Program-made: the position numbers and the translations under genes | Part shown: positions 1-10,390 of the stretch, piece by piece | Layout of the letters: each line of letters starts with the position of its first letter | Position numbering within the stretch: position 1 is the stretch's first letter | Origin: Actinomycetes bacterium | GTDB lineage: Bacteria > Actinomycetota > Actinomycetes > Actinomycetales > Cellulomonadaceae | Reading direction: 5' to 3' | Assembly: GCA_023401045.1 (NCBI GenBank) | Contig: JAEXEM010000154.1 | Span: 1 to 11,333, forward strand | DNA length: 11,333 nt | The notes under the pieces: model-generated | Told to the model about the DNA's origin: nothing | Seen by the model: the letters and a program-made list of their open reading frames with translations, nothing else | The model's database searches: none

Positions 1-253
1 CGACGACGCCGGCGACCTCGTGCCGGGCGCCATCGCCGGCGGGGTCGCCCACCTGCTCGACGTCGTCCGCACGACGGTCGCGGCCGGGGTCCCGCTCGTC
101 ACGGCCGTGCGCGCGGCCGCCACGACACCGGCGCGGGTCCTGGGGCGCGACGACCTCGGTGCCCTCGAGCCGGGCCGGCGGGCCGACGTGCTCGTGACGA
201 CGGCCGACCTCACACCGGTGCGTGTCGTCCGCGGGGGCGTCCCCGTCGAGTAG
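1..253 (+). CDS. nagA: Amidohydrolase C-terminus, probably N-acetylglucosamine-6-phosphate deacetylase (5' end outside the window)
   Basis: Only the last 83 residues are visible, read in the frame starting at base 2 and ending at the TAG at 251-253. The peptide has the typical end of the metal-dependent amidohydrolase fold. A helix (GVPLVTAVRAAATTPARVLG) is followed by the LEPGRRADVLV strand, where the polypeptide returns to the small beta-sandwich domain. The run LVPGAIAGGVAHLLDVVRTT resembles the NagA segment that usually reads as an IAGS-type motif, so NagA (GlcNAc-6-P to GlcN-6-P plus acetate, cytoplasmic, amino-sugar catabolism) is the best match. The catalytic Asp and metal ligands lie upstream and cannot be checked, so another amidohydrolase remains possible. 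The gene converges on nucS. Its stop codon lies inside a degenerate copy of the 14-bp repeat that follows. Confidence 0.7.
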   Translation, partial: DDAGDLVPGAIAGGVAHLLDVVRTTVAAGVPLVTAVRAAATTPARVLGRDDLGALEPGRRADVLVTTADLTPVRVVRGGVPVE

Positions 254-384
254 GCCGCGTCGAGCAGTGCCGGTCGGACAGTGCCGGTCGGAGAGTGCCG
301 GTCGAGCAGGCCCGGTCGGACAGTGCCGGTCGGACAGTGCCGGTCGAGCAGGCCCGGTCGAGCAGGCCCGGTCGAGCAGGCCCG
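245..384. repeat. Tandem array of a 14-bp repeat (nine units plus one degenerate unit over the nagA stop)
   Basis: Nine contiguous 14-bp units fill 259-384 with no insertion or deletion. Two main forms alternate: type A GTCGGACAGTGCCG (273-286, 315-328, 329-342, and 287-300 with one change) and type B GTCGAGCAGGCCCG (301-314, 343-356, 357-370, 371-384). The unit at 259-272 is a hybrid, B-like at positions 5-6 and A-like at 10-11. Immediately before it, 245-258 (GTCGAGTAGGCCGC) matches type B at 11 of 14 positions and contains the last nagA codons and its TAG stop. The array therefore probably grew from the gene end by slippage or unequal exchange. There are no spacers, so it is not CRISPR, and 14 is not a multiple of 3, so a selected coding repeat is unlikely. 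Confidence 0.95.
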
Positions 385-462
385 GTGCGACCGGTCCCCG
401 GCCGGACGAGGCACGTCGCGCGAGGAGCGGGCCGGGCCGGCGCCTCACCGACCGCCCCTGAG

Positions 463-486
463 CGGCCGGCCGTGAGCGGCCGGCCG
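463..486. terminator. Perfect GC hairpin between convergent genes, candidate bidirectional terminator
   Basis: Two copies of the self-complementary 10-mer CGGCCGGCCG (463-472 and 477-486) are separated by TGAG, so either strand can fold into a 10-bp all-G/C stem with a 4-base loop. It begins 26 bp past the nucS stop and lies about 210 bp past the nagA stop. The repeated unit is again 14 bp (TGAGCGGCCGGCCG, 459-472 and 473-486), a simple direct duplication. No T-tract follows on either strand, so this would be the U-less type often proposed in high-GC actinobacteria. The role is inferred from position and stem strength only. Confidence 0.45.
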
Positions 487-512
487 TGACGGTGCCGGAC
501 GGCGTGGCGGTG

Positions 513-1208
513 TCAGAACAGGCGCGAGTCGACGTCGTCGACGCCACGCATCGCGTCGTAGTCGAGCACGAGGCACGAGATGCCCCGGTCGGTCGCGAGG
601 ACACGCGCCTGCGGCTTGATCTCCTGGGCGGCGAACACGCCGCGGACAGGACTGAGGAGCGGGTCGCGGTTGAGCAGGTCGAGGTAGCGCGTGAGCTGTT
701 CGACGCCGTCGATGTCGCCGCGGCGCTTGATCTCGACCGCGACGGTCCCGCCGTCGGGAGCCTTGGCGAGGATGTCGACCGGCCCGATCGCCGTGGGGTA
801 CTCCCGGCGCACGAGCGTGTGCCCGGTGCCGAGCAGGGCGATCTGCGCGGCCAGCAGCTCCTGGAGGTGCGCCTCCACACCGTCCTTGACGAGGCCGGGG
901 TCGACGCCGAGCTCGTGCGCCGAGTCGTGGTGCACGTCGTACAGGTCGATGACGAGCCGGTCGTCGGACTTCGCGTGCTGCACGGTCCACACCTGCGTGA
1001 CGCCCGCGGCGCGCTGCTCGGCGTCCGGCTCACCGACGGCGAGCGAGCACGGCGGGCTCATCCAGTTGAGCGGCTTGTACGAGCCGCCGTCGGAGTGCAG
1101 CAGCACCGAGCCGTCGGCCTTGACGACGACGAGCCTGCGCGCCTTCGGCAGGTGTGCCGACAGCCGCCCGGTGTACCGGGCGGCGCACTCGGCCACGACG
1201 AGCCGCAT
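513..1208 (-). CDS. nucS: Endonuclease NucS (mismatch-specific, EndoMS family)
   Basis: 231 aa, a normal length for actinobacterial NucS. This enzyme cuts both strands at mismatched bases and replaces MutS/MutL mismatch repair in most actinobacteria. The N-terminal DNA-binding half (about 1-115) contains the [10 protein letters not shown] stretch typical of the family. The C-terminal RecB-like nuclease half carries D145 (GPVDILAK), E159 and K161 (VAVEIKRR) and the [12 protein letters not shown] helix, which together form the expected D-ExK active site. The protein ends in SRLF, which resembles the C-terminal clamp-interacting tail described for this family. The ATG at 1208 is chosen because it begins the family N-terminus ([16 protein letters not shown]) and is preceded by GGAAGAGG; the open frame runs further upstream but only over the DUF2550 gene. 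It lies 26 bp after the DUF2550 stop on the same strand, so it is probably co-transcribed. Confidence 0.95.
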   Translation of the reverse strand: MRLVVAECAARYTGRLSAHLPKARRLVVVKADGSVLLHSDGGSYKPLNWMSPPCSLAVGEPDAEQRAAGVTQVWTVQHAKSDDRLVIDLYDVHHDSAHELGVDPGLVKDGVEAHLQELLAAQIALLGTGHTLVRREYPTAIGPVDILAKAPDGGTVAVEIKRRGDIDGVEQLTRYLDLLNRDPLLSPVRGVFAAQEIKPQARVLATDRGISCLVLDYDAMRGVDDVDSRLF

Positions 1209-1234
1209 GCCGTACCTCTTCCTTCGCTGGGACG

Positions 1235-1675
1235 TCAGATGACGGAGCCGACGCGCGACGGCGTCGCCTCGAGCCACGACGTGAACCCGGCGTAGGCGTC
1301 GGCCGACATCTGCAGCCGCACCTCCGTCACCGACCCGGTGACCGCCGAGGTCACCCGGCAGCGCGCGACGACCGCCTGCGGACGGCCGGGCACGAGGGGC
1401 AGCACCGTCCGCTCGAGGACGGAGATGCCCTGCCTCGACCACGTACGAGCGGGCCGCGGCATGATCGACGCCCGGCGCCACCAGTAGAGCGTCACGGCGC
1501 CGTACTGGGCCACGCCCCGTGCGCAGGGCCCACCCTCGGCCTCACCGAGGAGGCACCCGAAGGACCCGACACGACGGGCGAGGGCGCGCGTGCGGGACAG
1601 CCACAGCGCGCCCACGAACGCCGCGAGGAGGCACAGCGCCCCCGCGGCGACCGCGACCCACACCGCACCGCTCAC
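1235..1675 (-). CDS. DUF2550 family single-pass membrane protein
   Basis: 146 aa, GTG start with a GGCGAGGG ribosome site just upstream. Residues about 5-27 form one hydrophobic helix ([20 protein letters not shown]) followed by arginines, suggesting an N-out signal-anchor with a cytoplasmic body. The rest has no catalytic motif that I can see. A conserved-looking block, GVAQYG (54-59) followed by LYWWRRASI, and a C-terminal beta-rich part match the DUF2550 pattern found directly after atpC in actinobacteria (Rv1312 in M. tuberculosis). It starts 18 bp after the atpC stop and ends 26 bp before nucS. Function is unknown; the fixed position suggests, but does not prove, a link to ATP synthase or the membrane. 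It is in the same reading frame as atpC, with a single TGA and six codons between them. Confidence 0.85.
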   Translation of the reverse strand: MSGAVWVAVAAGALCLLAAFVGALWLSRTRALARRVGSFGCLLGEAEGGPCARGVAQYGAVTLYWWRRASIMPRPARTWSRQGISVLERTVLPLVPGRPQAVVARCRVTSAVTGSVTEVRLQMSADAYAGFTSWLEATPSRVGSVI

Positions 1676-1693
1676 GTCGCGCCCTCGCCGGTG

Positions 1694-1966
1694 TCAGTTC
1701 CCTGCCGGCGCAGGCTCGGCCGAGTCGACGACCACGGTCACCTGGTCCGAGTCGACGGAGAGGAACCCGCCGTCGACGTGCCAGGCCAGTGCGGTCCCGA
1801 CCGCGGGCACCACCCGCACCGTGCCGGGGCGCAGCACCGACAGCAGGGGCGTGTGACCGGCGAGCACGCCGATGTCACCGTCCGCGGCCGGCGCCGACAC
1901 CAGACGTGCGGGTCCGGACCACACCTTGCCGCCCGTCGCGACGAGGTCAACCTCGAGCTGTGCCAC
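1694..1966 (-). CDS. atpC: ATP synthase F1 epsilon subunit, short form
   Basis: 90 aa, GTG start with a strong AAGGAGGAGC ribosome site 44 bp after atpD. Epsilon sits on the central stalk at the foot of gamma and contacts the c-ring. The visible sequence is the N-terminal beta-sandwich domain: LEVDLVATGGKVWSG, then the conserved GDIGVLAGHTPLLSVL block (about 30-45) and the FLSVDSDQVTVVVD strand pair near the end. The E. coli protein has about 139 residues, with a C-terminal two-helix domain that can extend and block ATP hydrolysis. Here the frame stops right after the sandwich with AEPAPAGN, so that domain is absent. Short epsilons occur in other actinobacteria, so this is likely genuine. No frameshift is evident, since the downstream DNA is the intact DUF2550 gene. 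Confidence 0.95.
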   Translation of the reverse strand: MAQLEVDLVATGGKVWSGPARLVSAPAADGDIGVLAGHTPLLSVLRPGTVRVVPAVGTALAWHVDGGFLSVDSDQVTVVVDSAEPAPAGN

Positions 1967-2010
1967 CGTGCTCCTCCTTCAGGTCCGCCGTACGTCGTCC
2001 GACCCGCGGG

Positions 2011-3561
<1,551 letters not shown>

Positions 3562-4458
3562 TCAGGAGCTGGCGAGCGCGTCGGCACCCGACACGATCTC
3601 GCTGATCTCCTGGGTGATCTCGCTCTGACGCGCCTGGTTGGCCAGACGCGTGTACGTGCGGATGAGGTCCTCCGCGTTGTCCGTCGCCGTGTGCATCGCC
3701 CGCTGCCGGGCCGCGAGCTCGGAGGCCGCCGCCTGCAGGAGGTTGGCGTAGATGCGCGTGCGCACGTACCGCGGCAGGAGCGCGTCGAGCACCTCCTCGG
3801 GGCTCGGCTCGAACTCGTAGAGCGGCAGCGCGTCGTGCTCGCCGGGGGGCTCGACGCCCTCGACGACCTCGAGCGGCAGCAGCCGGATGACCCGGGGACG
3901 CTGGGTCACCATGTTGACGAACTGCGTGAAGACGACGTGGACCTCGCCCACGCCACCGTCCTCCTCCTCGGCGCGGAACGCGTCGAGGAGCGCGTCGGAG
4001 ATCTCGTCGGCGGCCTCGGGCGTCGGGGCGTCGGAGAAGCCCGACCACTGACCCGCGAGCTCGCGCTGGCGGAACGTGTAGTAGGCGATGGCGCGCCGGC
4101 CCGAGACGTAGAGCGCGACCTCCTTGCCCGCGGCCTCGAGGCGCTGGATGAGCCGCTCGGTCTCGCGGATGACGCTCGCCGAGTACGCGCCCGCCATGCC
4201 ACGGTCCGACGCGACGAGCAGCACCGCCACCCGCTTGCGGTCCGTGCGCTCGACGAGGAACGGGTGCGACACGTCGGAGTGCGTGGCCACGGCCGAGACC
4301 GCGCGCGTGATGGCACGCGAGTACGGGGTGGCCATCGCGACCCGGTCCCGCGCCTTGCCGATGCGCGAGGCCGCGATGAGCTCCTGGGCGCGGAACATCT
4401 TCTTGAGCGACTGGGTGCTCTTGATCCGCGCCTTGTAGACGCGCTGCTGACCCGCCAT
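3562..4458 (-). CDS. atpG: ATP synthase F1 gamma subunit (central stalk)
   Basis: 298 aa, usual length. Gamma is the rotating shaft inside the alpha3beta3 ring. The N-terminal helix ([31 protein letters not shown], roughly 7-38) and the C-terminal helix (about 230-298, with the family signature [17 protein letters not shown] at 279-295) form the coiled coil. The central Rossmann-like domain begins with [21 protein letters not shown] (78-97). A short acidic loop, EEEDGG (164-169), sits where mycobacterial gamma has its lineage-specific loop. The ATG follows the atpA TGA by only two bases (TGAGCATG), with no clear ribosome site. Translation is therefore probably coupled to atpA. Confidence 0.98.
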   Translation of the reverse strand: MAGQQRVYKARIKSTQSLKKMFRAQELIAASRIGKARDRVAMATPYSRAITRAVSAVATHSDVSHPFLVERTDRKRVAVLLVASDRGMAGAYSASVIRETERLIQRLEAAGKEVALYVSGRRAIAYYTFRQRELAGQWSGFSDAPTPEAADEISDALLDAFRAEEEDGGVGEVHVVFTQFVNMVTQRPRVIRLLPLEVVEGVEPPGEHDALPLYEFEPSPEEVLDALLPRYVRTRIYANLLQAAASELAARQRAMHTATDNAEDLIRTYTRLANQARQSEITQEISEIVSGADALASS

Positions 4459-4460
4459 GC

Positions 4461-6089
<1,629 letters not shown>

Positions 6090-6107
6090 GGCGTTCTCCT
6101 CATCTGA

Positions 6108-6128
6108 CGCACGCGCCTCGCGCGTGCG
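6108..6128 (-). other. Hairpin upstream of atpA
   Basis: The 9-base arms CGCACGCGC (6108-6116) and GCGCGTGCG (6120-6128) pair perfectly around a CTC loop. A smaller 5-bp stem with a TGCT loop (6140-6153) lies beside it, just after the atpH stop. Both are in the 68-bp atpH-atpA gap and lie 5' of the atpA ribosome site. A role in mRNA processing or in adjusting alpha output is plausible but inferred. Confidence 0.45.
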
Positions 6129-6157
6129 GTGTGTCGTGGGCCGGTGCTCCGGCGTGG

Positions 6158-6969
6158 TCAGCCGGCCAGCTGCCGGCGGGCGTCGGCGAGTCGGGAGAGG
6201 ACGGTCGCGTCGATGACGTCGGCACCGGCCTGCACGCGCAGACCGCCGACCACGTCGGGCTCGACGACGACGTTGACCTGGACGGTGCGTCCGAGCGCGC
6301 GGCCGAGCAGGTCGCCCAGACGCTCGGACTGCGACGCGGTGAGCGGCGCCGCGCTCACGACGGTGGCGATCTCCGTGCTGCGCAGCTCGGCGATGATGTC
6401 GCCGACCCGCTGGAGGGTCACCACGTAGCGCCGCCCGCGCGGGGCCACGGCGGCACGCCGGGCCACCGCGAGGGTGACGGGATGCACCTGGTCCCCGAGC
6501 AGCCGCTCGGCCAGCTCCCCGCGCGCCTGCGCGGGGTACTGGTCGTCGAGCAGGTACCGGCGCACCTCGCGCTGGCCCGCGAGGGCTCGCACGATCTCGA
6601 AGAGCTCCGCCTCGACCTGGACGAGCCCGCCCTCGGACTCGGCCGAGCCGAGCAGCGCGGTGAACGCCAGGCGCTCGACGGCGTCCGCGAGGTCGGCGTC
6701 CGCCGACCACCGGGACCGCACGAGCGCCTGCGCCACCTCGACGGTCCGGGGGGCCGCACCGTCGAGGAGGCGCGCGACGAGCGCGGCCTTGGGGTCGCCG
6801 TCGATCGACGGGTCCGCCAGCGTGCGACGCAGCGAGCCCGACGAGTCGAGCGCGTCGACGAGGGCGAACAGCTCGTCGGCCGTCGTGCGTGCGTCCGCGC
6901 CGACGGTGCGGAGCGCCGGCACGAACCGGTGCTCCACCGCCTCCAGCGAGGCGCGACTCGTCCCGCGCA

Positions 6970-6970
<1 letters not shown>
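6158..6970 (-). CDS. atpH: ATP synthase F1 delta subunit (outer stalk)
   Basis: 270 aa, clearly longer than the E. coli delta (177) but usual for actinobacteria. Delta fastens the b stalk to the top of the alpha3beta3 head. The N-terminal helical part ([33 protein letters not shown] and the following helices) holds the alpha-binding bundle. The C-terminal part ends with the conserved block [33 protein letters not shown], the best diagnostic of the OSCP/delta family. The ATG overlaps the atpF TGA by one base (TGATG), so translation is probably coupled. Unlike M. tuberculosis, where b and delta are one fused protein, this delta stands alone. Confidence 0.97.
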
Positions 6971-7880
<910 letters not shown>

Positions 7881-8666
7881 TCAGTGCTCGTCCGCGACGG
7901 ACTGACTGATGTAGACGGCGGCGAGGACGACGAAGATGTACGCCTGGAGCGCGGCGACGAAGACCTCGAAGAGCGTGATGGCGAACCCGCCGAGCAGGCT
8001 CGGCACGGCGAAGACGGTCATGCCCGACATCGAGCGGACGAAGAAGTCCGTCGCGGCGAAGCAGAGCACGAGCATGAGGTGCCCGGCGACCATGTTGGCC
8101 ATGAGTCGGATCGCCAGCGTGACCGGCCGCAGGATGAAGACGGTGAGGAACTCGACCGGCGTGAGCAGCACGTAGAGGAACGGCGGCACCCCGGGCGGGA
8201 ACAGGCTCGTCTTGAGGAACCCGCCGAGGCCGTGGTGGCGGATGCCGGCGCCGAGGTACATGACGTACACCCACAGCGCGAGCATGACCGGCAGGCCGAT
8301 GAGCGAGGTCCCGGCGATGTTGAGGCCGGGGACGATGCCCGTGAGGTTGAACGCGAGGATCGCGAAGAAGACGGTCGTGAGGAAGGCGACGTACTTGTGC
8401 GCCTTCTCCTTGCCGATGATGTCCTCGGCGACGTTGACGCGGACGAAGTCGAGCAGCAGCTCGGCGACGTTCTGCCCTCGGCTCGGCACGAGCTTCGCCC
8501 GGCGGGCGGCCACGACCATGATCGTGAGGAGCACGACGACCGCGACGACCCGGACGAGCTGGATCCGGTTGAACTCGAAGATCGTGCCCTCGAACAGGAT
8601 CGGGGCGGGGAAGAAGTCCGCGATGGTCGGGGCGTGGAACCCACCCTCGTCCGCGGCGAGCGGCAT
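7881..8666 (-). CDS. atpB: ATP synthase Fo subunit a
   Basis: 261 aa from the ATG at 8666. Subunit a forms the two proton half-channels against the c-ring. Several long hydrophobic helices are present. The essential arginine is R187 in VTLAIRLMANMVAGHL, and the conserved Gln (Q241) appears in VAALQAYIFVVLAAVYI. A Glu in TPVEF lies at the position of a known channel residue. The N-terminal part GGFHAPTIADFFPAPILFEG is typical of actinobacterial subunit a. The true start is uncertain: AGGAG at 8694-8698 is 27 bases from this ATG but 6 bases from an in-frame CTG at 8687, which would give 268 aa. A GTG at 8735 is also in frame but lacks a ribosome site. Confidence 0.97.
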   Translation of the reverse strand: MPLAADEGGFHAPTIADFFPAPILFEGTIFEFNRIQLVRVVAVVVLLTIMVVAARRAKLVPSRGQNVAELLLDFVRVNVAEDIIGKEKAHKYVAFLTTVFFAILAFNLTGIVPGLNIAGTSLIGLPVMLALWVYVMYLGAGIRHHGLGGFLKTSLFPPGVPPFLYVLLTPVEFLTVFILRPVTLAIRLMANMVAGHLMLVLCFAATDFFVRSMSGMTVFAVPSLLGGFAITLFEVFVAALQAYIFVVLAAVYISQSVADEH

Positions 8667-8684
8667 GGTCGTCGCGATGCTGGA

Positions 8685-8698
8685 CAGTGCGGTCTCCT
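8685..8698 (-). promoter_or_regulatory. Ribosome binding site that favours a CTG start for atpB
   Basis: On the transcribed strand AGGAG (8694-8698) is followed by six bases and then CTG (8685-8687), in frame with atpB. No ATG, GTG or TTG lies at a suitable distance. The nearest in-frame ATG is 27 bases away. A CTG start would give MSSIATTMPLAADEGG as the N-terminus. CTG starts are rare, so this stays a candidate. Confidence 0.4.
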
Positions 8699-8768
8699 GG
8701 GGTCGTGATGCCCGGTGCCGCCTCGTCGCGGGCACACCGGCAGCACCTGGCCGTCGTGGATGGGAGGA

Positions 8769-8794
8769 AGCCTAACCCATGTGTGACCTAGGTC
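8769..8794 (-). promoter_or_regulatory. Candidate promoter and operator for the atp operon
   Basis: The 162-bp gap between the atpI-like gene and atpB is locally less GC-rich than its surroundings. On the transcribed strand it contains TAGGCT (8769-8774), which fits the loose actinobacterial -10 pattern TANNNT. A perfect 10-bp palindrome, GACCTAGGTC (8785-8794), lies ten bases upstream of it, where a regulator could block or aid polymerase. I see no convincing -35 element. This is the only sizeable gap before atpB, which supports a promoter here. Confidence 0.3.
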
Positions 8795-8828
8795 CGGCAT
8801 GCCTCCACGGGCGACGTGGTGACCCTCG

Positions 8829-9278
8829 TCACCGCTCGGGCATCTCGGGCTCGACGTAGGGCACGCGCCCCCCGTTGACCGCCCGGAAGTCGAGCACGGC
8901 GGCACCGACGACGCCGAGCGCGAGGACCGCCGCGAGCACCCCGCGGTGGTAGAAGTCCTGGTCACGCAGCAGCGCGAGCACGACGACGACGACGACGACC
9001 TTGGCCAGCCACGTCCCCATGACGACCGCGGCCATCGTCGCCGGCGAGGAGTGCAGCGTGCGCAACATCGCGACGACGGTGGTGCCGGAGAAGACGAGCG
9101 CGAGGCCGACGCCGATGAGCGCGCCCCAGACGCCGGGGGTCCCCGCGAGCAGCGCCCCGGCACCGACACCGACGACGGTGAGGCCGCCGAGCAGGACGAC
9201 GGTGTCGCGCAGCGCCCGCCGGAACACGGCGGCCGTGGCCTCCGACGACGGACGGGGGTGTGCGGCGGGACCGGTCAT
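8829..9278 (-). CDS. atpI: AtpI-like four-helix membrane protein
   Basis: 149 aa with four hydrophobic helices at about 25-45, 50-71, 82-104 and 112-131 and a polar Pro/Glu-rich C-terminal tail. The position directly before atpB matches AtpI and the actinobacterial conserved membrane protein at the same place (Rv1303 in M. tuberculosis). AtpI helps assemble the c-ring or handle Mg in other bacteria. Sequence conservation is low, so the name rests mainly on helix number and location. The ATG has a good GGAGGC ribosome site and overlaps the stop of the upstream transferase gene (ATGA, 9275-9278). Helix 3 contains seven consecutive valines, six of them encoded by GTC. A 6-bp hairpin (GGTGAC/GTCACC, 8818-8833) covers the stop codon. 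Confidence 0.75.
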   Translation of the reverse strand: MTGPAAHPRPSSEATAAVFRRALRDTVVLLGGLTVVGVGAGALLAGTPGVWGALIGVGLALVFSGTTVVAMLRTLHSSPATMAAVVMGTWLAKVVVVVVVLALLRDQDFYHRGVLAAVLALGVVGAAVLDFRAVNGGRVPYVEPEMPER

Positions 9279-10390
9279 GGGTGTGCCTCCACGGGGGTCG
9301 CGGGACGCCCGCGCAGCGGGCCGAGGGTGAGGGCGGTCGCCACGACGACGCCGGCGCCGGTGGCGACGAGCACCGTCGTGGTCGACAGGACGGCGAGCGC
9401 CGCGACGCCGAAGGCGAGGACGGCCGTCCAGACGTACATGATGAGCACCGCGCGACGGTGGCTGTGGCCGAGTGCGAGCAGCCGGTGGTGCAGGTGCAGG
9501 CGGTCGGGGTGGAACGGGCTCTTCCCCTTGAGCAGCCGCCGCACGATCGCGAGCCCCATGTCGAGCAGCGGCAGGACGAGCACCGCGACCGGCAGGAGGA
9601 TCGGCACGAACGCGGGGAACTGCACGCGGTCGGCCACCGCGACGGGGTCGATCTGCCCGGTGACGACGATCGCCGCCGCCGCGATGACGAACCCGAGCAG
9701 CATCGAGCCGGAGTCCCCCATGAAGATGCGGGCCGGGTAGAGGTTGTGCGGCAGGAAGCCCACGCAGACCCCGACGAGCCCGGCGACGACGAGCGTCGCG
9801 AGGTTCGAGTAGTCGTCACGGGCGGTGTCGACCGTGAGGAGGTAGGCGTAGAGGAAGAACGCCGCGCCGCCGATCGCCAGGACGCCCGCCGCCAGCCCGT
9901 CGAGCCCGTCGACGAAGTTGACGGCGTTCATGGCGACGACCACCGAGACGACGGTGATGAAGACGGCCGCCCGCGACGAGCCGCTGATGACGTTGTCGGC
10001 GAGCGGCAGGCGGTAGAGCACGACGCCCTGCCAGGCGAGGAAGCCCGCCGCGAGCACCTGACCCATGAGCTTGGTGAGCCAGTCGAGGTCCCAGATGTCG
10101 TCCGCGACACCGAGCGCGCAGACGATCGCCGCTCCCCCGACGATCCCGAAGATCGGCCGCGGGTTGGCGTACACGGGCTCGAGGAACGGCAGGCGTGAGG
10201 CGATGAGGAGCGAGACGAAGAGACCCGCGAACATCGCCATCCCCCCGAGGCGCGGCGTCGGGATCGCGTGGACGTCCCGGTCGCGCACCGCCGTGATCGC
10301 CCCCCAGCGCAGCGCGCACCAGCGGGCGAGCGGCGTCGTCAGGTAGGTGACGACGGCCGCGAGGACGGCGACGAGCAGGTAGACCCTCAC
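9275..10390 (-). CDS. wecA: Polyprenyl-phosphate GlcNAc-1-phosphate transferase (WecA/Rfe family)
   Basis: 371 aa, a multi-helix inner-membrane enzyme of the MraY/WecA family. It transfers a sugar-1-phosphate, most likely GlcNAc-1-P from UDP-GlcNAc, to a polyprenyl phosphate, the first step of a cell-wall glycan (the linkage unit or another wall polymer). Visible motifs are the N-terminal DVHAIPTPRLGG (39-50), the metal-binding pair D97-D98 in GVADDIWDLDW, NFVDGLDG (158-165), the MGDSGSM loop (224-230), and HLHH (299-302) in DRLHLHHRLL, which is typical of WecA-type rather than MraY enzymes. The GTG start overlaps the tsaC stop (GTGA, 10387-10390) with no clear ribosome site, so coupling is likely. 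It matches rfe (Rv1302) in gene order. Confidence 0.93.
   Translation of the reverse strand: MRVYLLVAVLAAVVTYLTTPLARWCALRWGAITAVRDRDVHAIPTPRLGGMAMFAGLFVSLLIASRLPFLEPVYANPRPIFGIVGGAAIVCALGVADDIWDLDWLTKLMGQVLAAGFLAWQGVVLYRLPLADNVISGSSRAAVFITVVSVVVAMNAVNFVDGLDGLAAGVLAIGGAAFFLYAYLLTVDTARDDYSNLATLVVAGLVGVCVGFLPHNLYPARIFMGDSGSMLLGFVIAAAAIVVTGQIDPVAVADRVQFPAFVPILLPVAVLVLPLLDMGLAIVRRLLKGKSPFHPDRLHLHHRLLALGHSHRRAVLIMYVWTAVLAFGVAALAVLSTTTVLVATGAGVVVATALTLGPLRGRPATPVEAHP

Noticed and set aside
259..384. CRISPR array
   Set aside because: Units are 14 bp and contiguous, with no spacers and no cas genes nearby.
222..489. Several overlapping plus-strand open frames across the 14-bp repeats
   Set aside because: The repeat unit has no stop in these frames and is not a multiple of three, so all frames stay open and cycle through the same peptides. 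There is no ribosome site or conserved protein.
1209..1481. N-terminal extension of nucS by 91 residues
   Set aside because: It overlaps the DUF2550 gene, is Arg/Ala-rich, and the normal family N-terminus begins at 1208 with a good ribosome site.
8667..8828. Small RNA or tRNA gene in the atpI-atpB gap
   Set aside because: No cloverleaf, long stem or terminator-like structure was seen beyond the short palindromes reported.
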